This document shows, piece after piece, positions 26,806-37,224 of a stretch of DNA of 64,000 nucleotides. Each line of letters begins with the position of its first letter. The first letter of the stretch is position 1. The notes beneath the pieces are model-generated. The model was not told where the DNA came from and did no database searches. It was given only the letters and a program-made list of their open reading frames with translations. This DNA is from Haemophilus parainfluenzae (lineage in GTDB: Bacteria; Pseudomonadota; Gammaproteobacteria; Enterobacterales; Pasteurellaceae). The stretch lies in assembly GCF_003252725.1 (NCBI RefSeq), contig NZ_QEPO01000005.1, forward strand, positions 1 to 64,000. Direction: 5' to 3'. The position numbers and the translations under genes are program-made.

Positions 26806-29118
26806 TTAGAACGATTCTGTGAATGTACGAGTGACGACGTCTTGTTGTTGCTCTTTAGTTAAAGAGTTGAAACGTACTGCGTAACCAGATACACGAATAG
26901 TTAATTGCGGATATTTGTCCGGATTTTCCATCGCATCTAATAACATTTCACGGTTTAATACGTTCACATTTAAGTGTTGACCACCTTCTACTGCTGCTTC
27001 GTGGTGGAAGTAACCATCCATTAATCCAGCAAGGTTGCGACGTTGTGCTTCTGGATCTTTACCTAACGCATTTGGTACGATTGAGAAGGTATAAGAAATA
27101 CCATCTTTCGCATAAGCAAATGGAAGTTTAGCTACAGAAGTTAATGATGCTACCGCACCTTTTTGGTCACGACCGTGCATTGGGTTTGCACCAGGTCCGA
27201 ATGGTGCACCTGCGCGACGACCATCTGGGGTGTTACCTGTTTTCTTACCATAAACTACGTTAGAAGTAATGGTTAATACAGATTGTGTAGGCACAGCGTT
27301 GCGGTAAGTTTTAAGTTTTTGAATTTTCTTCATGAAACGTTCAACTAAATCACAAGCGATGTCATCTACACGGTTGTCGTTATTACCATATTGTGGATAT
27401 TCACCTTCGATTTCGAAGTCGATCGCGACGTTGCTTGCTACAACATTGCCATCTTTATCTTTGATGTCACCACGAACTGGTTTAACTTTCGCATATTTAA
27501 TTGCTGAAAGTGAGTCTGCTGCAACAGAAAGACCGGCGATACCACAAGCCATAGTACGGTATACATCACGGTCATGTAATGCCATTAATGCAGCTTCGTA
27601 TGAATATTTATCATGCATATAGTGGATGATGTTTAAGGCGGTCACATATTGTTTTGCCAACCAATCCATAAAGCTATCCATACGGGTCATTACGGTATCG
27701 AAATCTAACACTTCATCAGTAATTGGTGCAGTTTTCGGACCTACTTGCATACCTAATTTTTCATCGATACCGCCGTTGATTGCGTATAACAATGTTTTCG
27801 CTAAGTTCGCACGCGCACCGAAGAATTGCATTTGTTTACCAACAACCATTGGTGATACACAACATGCGATTGCGTAGTCATCATTGTTGAAGTCTGGACG
27901 CATTAAATCATCGTTTTCATATTGAACTGATGAGGTATCAATCGATACTTTCGCACAGAAACGTTTGAAGTTTTCAGGTAATTGTTCAGACCAAAGAATG
28001 GTTAAGTTTGGTTCTGGAGAAGTACCCATGTTGTAAAGGGTGTGTAAAATACGGAATGTATTTTTGGTTACTAATGTACGGCCATCTAAACCCATACCTG
28101 CGATGGTTTCAGTTGCCCACATTGGGTCACCAGAGAACAATTGATCGTATTCAGGTGTACGTAAGAAACGAACCATACGAAGTTTCATGACTAAGTGGTC
28201 AACTAATTCTTGCGCTTCAGTTTCAGTAAGTTTACCTGCTTTTAAATCACGTTCGATATAGATATCGATAAAGGTTGCAGTACGACCAAATGACATCGCT
28301 GCACCGTTTTGTGATTTGATTGCGGCTAAGTAAGCAAAGTACATCCATTGAATTGCTTCTTTAGCGTTAGTTGCAGGGTTAGAAATATCGTAACCGTAGC
28401 TTGCTGCCATTTGTTTCATTTGGCCTAATGCGCGGTGTTGTTCTGCGATTTCTTCACGTAAACGGATAGTTGCTTCAAGATTTACGCCATCTTCTAAGTC
28501 TTTTTGTAAAGAAGAGAATTGTGCATATTTATCTTTCATTAAGAAGTCAACACCATAAAGTGCTACACGACGATAGTCACCGATGATACGGCCACGACCG
28601 TAAGCATCTGGAAGACCAGTTAATACACCTGATTTACGGCAACGTAAAATGTCTGGCGTATAAACATCGAATACACCTTGGTTGTGGGTTTTACGATATT
28701 CAGTGAAGATTTTTTTCACTTCAGGATCTAATTCACGACCGTAAATTTTGCATGACCCTTCCACCATTTTAATACCACCAAATGGCATAATAGCACGTTT
28801 TAATGGAGCATCGGTTTGAAGACCTACGATTTTCTCTAAGTCTTTATTGATATAACCCGGTGCGTGAGAAGTAATCGTTGAAGGCGTATGTTCGTCAAAG
28901 TCTAATGGCGCATGTGTGCGGTTTTCAACTTTAATTCCTTCCATTACGGTTTCCCAAAGTTTTGTTGTCGCTTCGGTTGGACCTGCTAAGAAAGAATCAT
29001 CACCTTCATACGGGGTGTAGTTCTTTTGAATAAAATCACGCACGTTGACGTTTTCTTGCCAATCACCGGCAACGAATCCTGCCCACGCAAGTTTTTGTGC
29101 TTCATTAAGTTCTGACAT
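26806..29118 (-). CDS. pflB: Formate C-acetyltransferase (pyruvate formate-lyase)
   Basis: A 770-residue glycyl-radical enzyme that cleaves pyruvate with CoA to acetyl-CoA and formate in anaerobic growth. The active-site adjacent Cys pair is in AIACCVSPM (about 414-422), and the radical Gly is in RVSGYAVRF near the C-terminus (Gly at about 745). I chose the ATG at 29118 because GGA lies 7 bases upstream, while an ATG 6 bases earlier is too close to it. It follows focA by 55 bp in the same direction, the standard focA-pflB order. Confidence 0.98.
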   Translation of the reverse strand: MSELNEAQKLAWAGFVAGDWQENVNVRDFIQKNYTPYEGDDSFLAGPTEATTKLWETVMEGIKVENRTHAPLDFDEHTPSTITSHAPGYINKDLEKIVGLQTDAPLKRAIMPFGGIKMVEGSCKIYGRELDPEVKKIFTEYRKTHNQGVFDVYTPDILRCRKSGVLTGLPDAYGRGRIIGDYRRVALYGVDFLMKDKYAQFSSLQKDLEDGVNLEATIRLREEIAEQHRALGQMKQMAASYGYDISNPATNAKEAIQWMYFAYLAAIKSQNGAAMSFGRTATFIDIYIERDLKAGKLTETEAQELVDHLVMKLRMVRFLRTPEYDQLFSGDPMWATETIAGMGLDGRTLVTKNTFRILHTLYNMGTSPEPNLTILWSEQLPENFKRFCAKVSIDTSSVQYENDDLMRPDFNNDDYAIACCVSPMVVGKQMQFFGARANLAKTLLYAINGGIDEKLGMQVGPKTAPITDEVLDFDTVMTRMDSFMDWLAKQYVTALNIIHYMHDKYSYEAALMALHDRDVYRTMACGIAGLSVAADSLSAIKYAKVKPVRGDIKDKDGNVVASNVAIDFEIEGEYPQYGNNDNRVDDIACDLVERFMKKIQKLKTYRNAVPTQSVLTITSNVVYGKKTGNTPDGRRAGAPFGPGANPMHGRDQKGAVASLTSVAKLPFAYAKDGISYTFSIVPNALGKDPEAQRRNLAGLMDGYFHHEAAVEGGQHLNVNVLNREMLLDAMENPDKYPQLTIRVSGYAVRFNSLTKEQQQDVVTRTFTESF

Positions 29119-29173
29119 AGTCATTTCCTTTTTTAATTGATAAAAAATAAGTCTTGTTTAGTTCGTTAGTACA

Positions 29174-30028
29174 TTAGTGAGCTTTGGTTAAATAACGTTG
29201 GAATAAGCCGATACAAACTGCACCACCCACAATGTTTCCTAACGTTACTGGAATCAAATTCTTCACAATGAAATGATAGAGATCTAAATCTGCATATTTC
29301 ATTGGATCCACACCAATTTGTTGCCAAAATTCTGGCGTACTAGAATGAGCTGTGATAATGCCTAGTGGAATCATAAACATATTTGCCACACAGTGTTCAA
29401 AACCAGATGCGACAAATAAACCAATCGGCATGATCATAATAAATGCTTTGTCTGTAACAGTTTTACCGGAATAAGACATCCATACCGCTACACACACCAT
29501 AATGTTACATAAAATACCAAGGTTAAATGCTTCAAACCAAGTATGATGAATCTTATGTTGAGCGGTTGCCAAAATGGTTAAACCCCATTGACCATTTGCT
29601 GCCATGGTTTGTCCCCCAAACCAAATCACTGCAGCAATAAATAAACCGCCCACAAAGTTGCCCAAATATACCACAATCCAATTTCGGATCATTTGAGTTG
29701 TGGTTATCTTACCGCCTACGCGGGCAACTAAGGTTAAAGTAGAAGAGGTGAATAATTCAGATCCTAAAATTACCACCATAATTACGCCTAAAGAGAAGAC
29801 TAACCCACCGACTAACTTGGTTAATCCCCAAGGCGCTCCTGCGCTTGCTGTTTGTGTCGTCGTATAGAATACAAAGGCCAAAGCAATACAAGCCCCAGCA
29901 CTAATACCAGACAGAAATGATAAAAATGGGCGTTTTTGCGCTTTATACGCAGAGACGCTTTCAGCATAATCCGTTGCTTCAACTGGTGTGAGAGCAACAG
30001 AAGATTGATTTAAATTTTCTGATGCCAT
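29174..30028 (-). CDS. focA: Formate channel FocA
   Basis: A 284-residue pentameric formate/nitrite-channel protein with six membrane spans. It shows SAGACIALAFVFY (TM1), LVGGLVFSLGVIMVVILGSELFTS, and the NWIVVYLGNF and HCVANMF blocks of the family. The ATG at 30028 is chosen because GGAG lies 6 bases upstream; a TTG 12 bases earlier overlaps that site. It is first in focA-pflB and is expected to be induced without oxygen. A possible FNR half-matched site lies about 130 bases upstream. Confidence 0.96.
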   Translation of the reverse strand: MASENLNQSSVALTPVEATDYAESVSAYKAQKRPFLSFLSGISAGACIALAFVFYTTTQTASAGAPWGLTKLVGGLVFSLGVIMVVILGSELFTSSTLTLVARVGGKITTTQMIRNWIVVYLGNFVGGLFIAAVIWFGGQTMAANGQWGLTILATAQHKIHHTWFEAFNLGILCNIMVCVAVWMSYSGKTVTDKAFIMIMPIGLFVASGFEHCVANMFMIPLGIITAHSSTPEFWQQIGVDPMKYADLDLYHFIVKNLIPVTLGNIVGGAVCIGLFQRYLTKAH

Positions 30029-30151
30029 ATCTAACTCCAAATAGTTGGTTTATTATTTCTTATACTACAACATAGGTATTCCTATACCCATTTGGTATTC
30101 TACTCTCTTATAAAACCATTGCAAGAAATCCCCCATTTATTTCAAAAAAAT

Positions 30152-30165
30152 TTGATATTTTGCAA
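30152..30165 (-). promoter_or_regulatory. Possible FNR site upstream of focA-pflB
   Basis: On the minus strand, TTGCAAAATATCAA matches FNR consensus TTGATNNNNATCAA at 8 of 10 defined positions. It lies 124 bases before the focA ATG. The promoter hexamers at the expected distance are weak. Confidence 0.4.
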
Positions 30166-30190
30166 GTTTTGGTAAATTTCTGCTCAAAAA

Positions 30191-30222
30191 ATAAAAAAGC
30201 GGAATATCACTATTCCGCTTTT
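30191..30222 (-). terminator. comE1 terminator
   Basis: A 12-bp perfect stem (30195-30206 and 30211-30222) is followed on the minus strand by a T run, 19 bases past the comE1 stop. Confidence 0.85.
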
Positions 30223-30240
30223 CATATAAAAATAACAACA

Positions 30241-30633
30241 TTAAAACACGATACGATCTCGGTTTTTCTCTAGTGTGGCTTTGCCAATGCCTTGTACTTC
30301 AAGTAGTTGTTCTGCCACAGTGAAATTACCGTGTTTTTCACGATACTGCACAATGGCTTCTGCTTTTTTCGCCCCAATACCAATCAGTGCTTTTTGAATG
30401 TCTGATGCGCTAGCGGTATTGATATTTAATCTATCACTCACCGATTGTTGTACAGTTTGTGATGGTGCTTGCACAGCAGTTTGTTGCTGCACTTGCGTTT
30501 GCGTTTGCGGTTGCGGTTGCGGTTGCGGTTGCGGTTGAGCCTGCTCTGCTGTATTTTCTTCTGCAATAGCTTGTGTACTCAACATCGCGCCTGCAATAAA
30601 TAATGAACTAAATAAATGTTTCATCAATTTCAT
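30241..30633 (-). CDS. comE1: Competence protein ComE1 (ComEA-like, helix-hairpin-helix)
   Basis: A 130-residue exported DNA-binding protein. It has a signal peptide with likely cleavage after AIA (about 24), a Gln/Pro-rich repeat linker encoded by TTGCGG-type hexamers, and a C-terminal double helix-hairpin-helix domain (LNINTASASDIQKALIGIG, then VQGIGKATLEKN). It binds incoming DNA in the periplasm during transformation. I chose the ATG at 30633, as the upstream frame start adds seven residues before the signal peptide. A perfect CRP-S competence site lies 95-116 bases upstream. Confidence 0.93.
   Translation of the reverse strand: MKLMKHLFSSLFIAGAMLSTQAIAEENTAEQAQPQPQPQPQPQTQTQVQQQTAVQAPSQTVQQSVSDRLNINTASASDIQKALIGIGAKKAEAIVQYREKHGNFTVAEQLLEVQGIGKATLEKNRDRIVF
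30493..30540 (-). repeat. Hexanucleotide tandem repeat in comE1 (Pro-Gln linker)
   Basis: Plus-strand units read TTGCGT twice (30493-30504), then TTGCGG five times (30505-30534), then a degenerate TTGAGC. They encode Gln-Thr and Gln-Pro pairs. A 6-bp unit changes linker length without shifting the frame. Confidence 0.9.
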
Positions 30634-30727
30634 AAAAATGCCCTTTATTAACAAATAAGTACCGTTGATTCATATCAACAGCGACATTTTTAAGAAACAC
30701 CAAAAACACGCAAGAAATTGACCGCAC

Positions 30728-30749
30728 TTTTGCGATCTTGATCGCAAAA
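30728..30749 (-). promoter_or_regulatory. CRP-S (Sxy-dependent competence) site upstream of comE1
   Basis: A perfect 22-bp palindrome: TTTTGCGATC, two bases, GATCGCAAAA. This matches the Haemophilus competence regulatory element (CRP-S, with the GCGATC core instead of GTGA), which needs CRP plus Sxy. Its centre is about 105 bases before the comE1 ATG. It is not followed by a T run on either strand, so it is not a terminator for the ybjQ-like gene. Confidence 0.9.
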
Positions 30750-30778
30750 ATTACATTTTAATAAATGAAAAAACGACC

Positions 30779-31096
30779 TTAGCGCACTACCACTGCCGTG
30801 CCACTTGCAATCACCATAAACATACTTTTATTGCTTACTGTTGCGTAATTAATCTCTACGCCAACCACGGCATTTGCCCCTAAAGCAATCGCTTTTTCCT
30901 CCAACTCTTTCAAGGCATCTTGACGCGCACGACTAATACGACGCTCATAAACACTAGAACGCCCACCAATCACATCGGTAATAGCCGCAAAAAAATCACG
31001 TATGAAGTTTGCCCCTGCAATCACTTCTCCAAAGACAACTTGTTTATATTCTACGATTTGTTTCCCTTCAATATTAGGCGTAGTGGTAATAATCAT
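30779..31096 (-). CDS. YbjQ/UPF0145 family protein
   Basis: A 105-residue protein of the YbjQ family (sometimes called heavy-metal-binding domain). It begins [25 protein letters not shown], has a central Arg-rich segment ([19 protein letters not shown], about 50-68) and [14 protein letters not shown] (about 76-89), the standard family landmarks. Members form pentamers, and their cellular role is not established. It is minus strand, between rdgB and the comE1 regulatory region, with 38 bp to rdgB. Confidence 0.88.
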   Translation of the reverse strand: MIITTTPNIEGKQIVEYKQVVFGEVIAGANFIRDFFAAITDVIGGRSSVYERRISRARQDALKELEEKAIALGANAVVGVEINYATVSNKSMFMVIASGTAVVVR

Positions 31097-31134
31097 TTTG
31101 TATCCTTTAATTCTTGTTAAAAATCAACCGCACT

Positions 31135-31734
31135 TTAGGCAGTTAATTTTGATTTCAAAACAGCTAATGCCTTCGCACGATGAGAAATTTTCTTTTTCTC
31201 TACGGTTTCTAATTCGGCAAAGGTGCAGCCTTTTTCTGGGCTAAAAAAGAGTGAGTCGTAACCGAAGCCATTTTCACCTTTTTCTTCATAAATAATCTGC
31301 CCGTCACATTCACCTTGAGCAATGATAGGAGAAGGATCACTTGGGTGTTGTAATAATACGATCGTACTCACAAATTTTGCTTGGCGACGTTCCGTTGGAA
31401 CATCGGATAATTCTGCCAGTAATTTTTCTCGGTTTTTCGCATCAGCTTCGTCACCATCCACACCGGCATAACGTGCAGAATACAATCCTGGCGCACCATT
31501 TAACGCATCGACTACCAGACCTGAATCATCTGCAATAGCCGGTAAACCCGACTTTTCAGATGCATAACGTGCTTTCAAAATCGCATTTTCAACAAACGTT
31601 AATCCTGTTTCTTCTGGACTTTCAATGCCTAAATCGGTCTGAGCAATGACTTCAAAACCGAAATCGGCTAATACGTCTGCCATTTCTTTTACTTTGCCTT
31701 TATTGCCAGTGGCAAGCACAATTTTTTGCTTCAT
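31135..31734 (-). CDS. rdgB: dITP/XTP pyrophosphatase RdgB
   Basis: A 199-residue Ham1/RdgB nucleotide-sanitising enzyme that removes dITP, XTP and ITP. It shows the NTPase signature [12 protein letters not shown] at the start, [22 protein letters not shown] (about 70-91) and [12 protein letters not shown] (about 150-161). I chose the ATG at 31734, because five residues upstream are unconserved. It is divergent from the DUF305 gene, with the MerR-type promoter lying between. Confidence 0.96.
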   Translation of the reverse strand: MKQKIVLATGNKGKVKEMADVLADFGFEVIAQTDLGIESPEETGLTFVENAILKARYASEKSGLPAIADDSGLVVDALNGAPGLYSARYAGVDGDEADAKNREKLLAELSDVPTERRQAKFVSTIVLLQHPSDPSPIIAQGECDGQIIYEEKGENGFGYDSLFFSPEKGCTFAELETVEKKKISHRAKALAVLKSKLTA

Positions 31735-31800
31735 GATTCTGTCCCTCATATCAAATATTGTCTTATTTTAGCACCTCACCAAAAATTTTCGGAATAAATA

Positions 31801-31831
31801 TTGACTTTAACCTTAGGTCAAGGTTTATGAT
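31801..31831 (+). promoter_or_regulatory. MerR-family-type metal-responsive promoter of the DUF305 gene
   Basis: TTGACT (-35, 31801-31806) and TATGAT (-10, 31826-31831) are 19 bp apart. This over-long spacer is diagnostic of MerR-family activated promoters (CueR, ZntR, CadR types). The spacer holds a perfect inverted repeat AACCTT-n5-AAGGTT (31809-31825). The gene's Met/His-rich product suggests copper, but the regulator is not in this window. Confidence 0.8.
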
Positions 31832-31865
31832 TCGTGCTCATTCAGTTATCACATAGGAGAAAAAC

Positions 31866-32237
31866 ATGAAAAAACTTATGACTTTTATCACACTTAGCGC
31901 TGCTGCAGTTTCAGTTTATGCCCAAGCTAATGAACAATCGCATCAAGCACACATGAATATGCCAATGTCGACAGATTCTGCAATGCAACAAGAATTAATG
32001 CAAGGTATGAGTCAAATGCATCAAGACATGATGGCAGCTGCGCAATATAAAGATCCTGATGTTGCTTTTGCAGCAGGTATGTTGCCACACCATATTGGCG
32101 CAGTAAAAATGGCGGAAGTTGAATTAAAATACGGAAAAGATCCTGAGATGCGTAAGCTTGCTGAGAATATTATTAACGCTCAACAGGCAGAAATTGAACA
32201 AATGCAAAAATGGCTTAAAGTGCACAATAAAAAATAA
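31866..32237 (+). CDS. Periplasmic DUF305 protein, Met/His-rich (CopM-like, putative copper-binding)
   Basis: A 123-residue exported protein. A signal peptide (about 1-20, ending VYA) is followed by a Met/His-rich stretch (about 24-60: many M, H and Q residues) and a DUF305 four-helix core with MLPHHIGAVKMAE (about 76-88) and IINAQQAEIEQMQKWL near the end. DUF305 proteins include copper-binding CopM-type proteins. The promoter has a 19-bp MerR-type spacer. Together these point to metal stress, most likely copper. It is monocistronic, ending at an inverted uptake-sequence hairpin. Confidence 0.85.
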   Translation: MKKLMTFITLSAAAVSVYAQANEQSHQAHMNMPMSTDSAMQQELMQGMSQMHQDMMAAAQYKDPDVAFAAGMLPHHIGAVKMAEVELKYGKDPEMRKLAENIINAQQAEIEQMQKWLKVHNKK

Positions 32238-32245
32238 AATAACAC

Positions 32246-32278
32246 AAAAAAAGTGCGGTAAATTAACCGCACTTTTTT
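32246..32278. terminator. Inverted uptake-sequence hairpin between DUF305 gene and ispH
   Basis: Opposed uptake sequences (AAAAAAGTGCGGT and ACCGCACTTTTTT) form a long stem with a 6-base loop between convergent genes, and T runs on both strands. Confidence 0.85.
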
Positions 32279-32285
32279 AATATAA

Positions 32286-33230
32286 TTAGTTTACTTCTTT
32301 TATTCTTAACTCTTTTGGCACTTCAAAGAACATATTCTCTTCTAAGCCTTGAAGCTCTTCAATAGTATCGGCACCAAATTCTTTTAATCGAGCAATCACG
32401 GATTGCACCAACTCTTCTGGTGCTGAAGCCCCCGCAGTCACACCAATTGTTTCAACGCCTTCAAACCAATCTGCTGCCACATCATTTGGATCATCAATCA
32501 ATTTTGATTTCACGCCCATACGTGATGCCAACTCAGCTAAACGGTTAGAATTTGATGAGTTTTTAGAACCTACAACAACCACTAAATCACATTGTTTTGC
32601 TAATTCACGCACCGCTTCTTGACGATTGGTTGTGGCATAGCAAATATCGTTTTTATGCGGACCTTGAATCGCAGGATATTTGTCTTTCAATGCACTGATA
32701 GTTTCCGCCGTATCATCAAGAGAAAGTGTGGTTTGCGTCATAAAGGTTAAATCATCACTTTCTTGAACTGGCAAACGAGCAATATCTTCCACGCTTTCAA
32801 TTAAGAAAATGCCACCTTCCTCGTTGCTGTACTGCCCCATTGTGCCTTCCACTTCTGGATGGCCTTTGTGTCCGATCAAAATCGCTTTCGTCCCTTTACG
32901 GCTCGCACGAGCCACTTGCATATGTACCTTGGTTACCAACGGACAAGTTGCATCAAATACTTTTAACTGGCGATCTTTCGCTTCTTGACGAACGGCTTGT
33001 GACACGCCATGAGCGGAGAAAATCACAATGGCACCATCTGGCACTTCACTTAATTCTTCTACAAAAATTGCCCCACGCTCACGCAAACCATTTACCACAA
33101 AACGGTTATGCACCACTTCATGACGTACATAAATCGGTGCACCATGAATTTCAAGTGCTAATTCAACAATGCTAATGGCCCGATCGACACCCGCGCAAAA
33201 TCCGCGAGGGTTAGCTAAAATTATCTTCAT
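32286..33230 (-). CDS. ispH: 4-hydroxy-3-methylbut-2-enyl diphosphate reductase
   Basis: A 314-residue iron-sulfur enzyme for the last step of the MEP isoprenoid pathway. The three cluster Cys residues sit in [10 protein letters not shown] (Cys12), [11 protein letters not shown] (about Cys96) and [10 protein letters not shown] (about Cys197). The length is normal. Its ATG overlaps the stop of lspA by four bases (ATGA), so the two are translationally coupled. Confidence 0.98.
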   Translation of the reverse strand: MKIILANPRGFCAGVDRAISIVELALEIHGAPIYVRHEVVHNRFVVNGLRERGAIFVEELSEVPDGAIVIFSAHGVSQAVRQEAKDRQLKVFDATCPLVTKVHMQVARASRKGTKAILIGHKGHPEVEGTMGQYSNEEGGIFLIESVEDIARLPVQESDDLTFMTQTTLSLDDTAETISALKDKYPAIQGPHKNDICYATTNRQEAVRELAKQCDLVVVVGSKNSSNSNRLAELASRMGVKSKLIDDPNDVAADWFEGVETIGVTAGASAPEELVQSVIARLKEFGADTIEELQGLEENMFFEVPKELRIKEVN

Positions 33231-33718
33231 TTTTGACCGCTCTTTTTATCACCTTTAAAGGCATCTAATGCTAATAAACCCGCACCAATACAAATCGCAA
33301 TATCTGCCACATTGAATACCGGATAATGATAAATATCCCAATAAAAATCTAAGAAATCCACCACAAAACCGTTATACACACGATCTACCATATTGGCTAA
33401 AGCACCACCAATAATCAGTGCATAAGCTGAGTTTTGTAATTTTTGTTCTGCAGAATTCTTTTTCATAAAGTAAGCCAGCATTAAAGAAATCCCAATTGCA
33501 AGCACGATAAAGAAATATTTCTGCCAACCATCATGTTCCGCAAGGAAGCTAAACGCTGCGCCATAGTTACGCACATAGGTTAAATTAAAAACGGGCAATA
33601 TGTTCACACTTTCATAGAGATCAAAGCGTTGCACTACGATATATTTGGTCAGTAAATCAAGGATAAATGCAACCGCACTTAACCAAAGGAATGAAAGTCC
33701 TGTTTTATTTTTTGTCAT
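33227..33718 (-). CDS. lspA: Lipoprotein signal peptidase
   Basis: A 163-residue inner-membrane aspartyl peptidase that cleaves prolipoproteins after lipidation. It has four membrane spans, and the catalytic Asp residues are in [14 protein letters not shown] and FNVADIAI. It precedes ispH with a 4-bp overlap. Here the pair is separate from ileS, although the usual enterobacterial order is ileS-lspA-ispH. Confidence 0.97.
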   Translation of the reverse strand: MTKNKTGLSFLWLSAVAFILDLLTKYIVVQRFDLYESVNILPVFNLTYVRNYGAAFSFLAEHDGWQKYFFIVLAIGISLMLAYFMKKNSAEQKLQNSAYALIIGGALANMVDRVYNGFVVDFLDFYWDIYHYPVFNVADIAICIGAGLLALDAFKGDKKSGQK

Positions 33719-33799
33719 AGGAAATTATCTGTCTTTATAAATGGACGATGATTTTAACAACTCGAATAGCCTTTATAAAGCAAAAGGCATCAAATCATA

Positions 33800-33825
33800 A
33801 AAGGCGAACACATTGGTTCGCCTTT
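33800..33825 (-). terminator. glmU terminator
   Basis: A 10-bp perfect stem (33800-33809 and 33816-33825) lies shortly after the glmU stop; the following T run is weak. Confidence 0.65.
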
Positions 33826-33834
33826 CAATGTTAA

Positions 33835-35205
33835 TTACTTTTTCTTCACTGGTCTTTGCCAACCTTGAATATGACGTTGAGGCACACGAGTAATCACAAG
33901 CTCATCTTTCTCAATATTTTGAGTAATCGTTGAGCCCGCACCGATCGTTGCGCCATCGGCTACAGTAACTGGTGCAACTAACTGCGTATCTGAGCCAACA
34001 AAAACATTGTTACCAATGATTGTTTTAAATTTATTTGCACCGTCATAGTTACAAGTAATGACACCCGCACCGATGTTACAGTTTTCACCGATTTCAGTAT
34101 CACCCACATAAGTAAGGTGGTTGACTTTAGAACCTTTACCCACTGTGGATTTTTTAATTTCTACAAAGTTACCCACATGGGTTTCAGCCGCTAATGCAGC
34201 ACCTGGACGTAAACGAGAGAATGGACCAATCGCCGCTTTCTCACCAATTGTGGCATCTTCTAAAACAGAATAAGGCTTGATCTCAACATCATCACCAATA
34301 GTCACGTTTTTCAATACACAACCTGCACCGATTTTTACACGGTCACCCAAGCGCACATTGCCTTCCACAATTACGTTCACATCAATCTCAACATCTTTAC
34401 CGTGCTCTAATGTGCCGCGTAAATCAAAACGCTCAGGATCAATCAACATCACGCCTGCAAGTAAAAGTTTTTCTGCTTGTTTACATTGATAATAGCGTTC
34501 CATTTTGGCTAATTGTAGGCGATTATTTACCCCTTCAACTTCCATAAAATCAGTTGCTTGAACAGCTACAATCGGACAACCATCTTGATGAGCTAAGCCA
34601 ATTACATCAGTAATATAAAACTCGCCTTGTGCATTATTATTATCTAAACGCGCTAACCATTTTTTGAAACTTGCACCATCTGAAACTAACACACCTGTAT
34701 TAATCTCTTGAATTTTGAGTTGCTCAGGCGTTGCATCTTTTTGTTCAACAATCCCTACAACTTTGCCATTTTCACGTACGATTCGACCATAACCTGTTGG
34801 GTTATCTAATACGACCGTTAACACTGCGATACCATTTTCAGGTTTCGCATCGATTAATTTTTGCAATGTTTCCGGTGTAATCATTGGGCCATCGCCATAC
34901 ACCATTAAAACATTTTCATCATCACGGAAAAAAGGCATCGCTTGCTGCATAGCATGTCCTGTACCCAATTGTTCAGCTTGGAATACCCAATTCACACTTT
35001 CATTTGCCAAACGTTCACGCATTAATTCGCCACCGTGACCATAAATCAAATGCACGTTTTCCGCACCTAATTGATTTGCCGTATCGATCACATGTTTTAC
35101 CATCGGTTTACCTGCCACTTTGTGCAAGACTTTAGGTAAATCAGAATACATACGAGTGCCTTTGCCAGCCGCTAAAATCACCACGCTTAATGCTTTATTT
35201 GTCAT
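33835..35205 (-). CDS. glmU: Bifunctional N-acetylglucosamine-1-phosphate uridyltransferase / glucosamine-1-phosphate acetyltransferase
   Basis: A 456-residue cytoplasmic enzyme making UDP-GlcNAc for peptidoglycan and LPS. The N-terminal uridyltransferase begins [18 protein letters not shown], and the C-terminal half is a left-handed beta-helix of hexapeptide repeats (about 250-440) with the acetyltransferase site near [11 protein letters not shown] and CNYDGANK. I chose the ATG at 35205, with a GAAGAG/GAAG site upstream; a longer frame from 35274 adds 23 unconserved residues. It is divergent from pyrG across a region with a long inverted repeat. Confidence 0.98.
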   Translation of the reverse strand: MTNKALSVVILAAGKGTRMYSDLPKVLHKVAGKPMVKHVIDTANQLGAENVHLIYGHGGELMRERLANESVNWVFQAEQLGTGHAMQQAMPFFRDDENVLMVYGDGPMITPETLQKLIDAKPENGIAVLTVVLDNPTGYGRIVRENGKVVGIVEQKDATPEQLKIQEINTGVLVSDGASFKKWLARLDNNNAQGEFYITDVIGLAHQDGCPIVAVQATDFMEVEGVNNRLQLAKMERYYQCKQAEKLLLAGVMLIDPERFDLRGTLEHGKDVEIDVNVIVEGNVRLGDRVKIGAGCVLKNVTIGDDVEIKPYSVLEDATIGEKAAIGPFSRLRPGAALAAETHVGNFVEIKKSTVGKGSKVNHLTYVGDTEIGENCNIGAGVITCNYDGANKFKTIIGNNVFVGSDTQLVAPVTVADGATIGAGSTITQNIEKDELVITRVPQRHIQGWQRPVKKK

Positions 35206-35305
35206 AAATTCTTCTCTTCTTTGTAAAAAAATTTGGGCGTATTCTATCGTAGAATGGAGAATATGATAAGCCATTTAATTTTCATACATTCCTGACAAGA
35301 CAAGA

Positions 35306-35334
35306 TTGTATAAAAATCTCAAATCCTGTAAACT
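35306..35334 (+). promoter_or_regulatory. Candidate upstream pyrG promoter
   Basis: TTGTAT (35306-35311), a 17-bp spacer and TAAACT (35329-35334) preceded by TG. A second TATAAT (35427-35432) lies nearer the gene but with a weak -35. Confidence 0.4.
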
Positions 35335-35348
35335 ATCCTCCCGTCTTG

Positions 35349-35429
35349 ATAGCTAATCATCTTTTTCTTTTATTTTTGACCGCACTTTTCAGTATTCTGC
35401 ACAAATTTGCATAAAAGATGATTGGCTAT
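35349..35429. repeat. Long inverted repeat in the glmU-pyrG divergent region
   Basis: The left arm (35349-35365) and right arm (35413-35429) are complementary at 16 of 17 positions, with a G-U pair at the other in plus-strand RNA. The loop is 47 bases and includes a single uptake sequence. The right arm runs into a TATAAT (35427-35432). It may be an mRNA leader stem or a pair of opposed operators. Confidence 0.75.
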
Positions 35430-35431
35430 AA

Positions 35432-37102
<1,671 letters not shown>

Positions 37103-37122
37103 TTTACTGATAATTCCATAAA

Positions 37123-37165
37123 CAAGTGCGGTCAAAAACTCTTGTGTTTTTGACCGCACTTTGTA
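37123..37165 (+). terminator. pyrG terminator (inverted uptake sequences)
   Basis: A 16-bp stem (37124-37139 and 37146-37161) built from two opposed uptake sequences. Confidence 0.8.
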
Positions 37166-37224
37166 TTAATAAGGAATAATATCATCTGTGCCTTATTCAC
37201 TCATTTAATAATGGATAACTAAAA

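Noticed and set aside
30728-30749. The palindrome as a terminator of the YbjQ gene
   Set aside because: No T run follows it on either strand, and it matches the CRP-S consensus perfectly.
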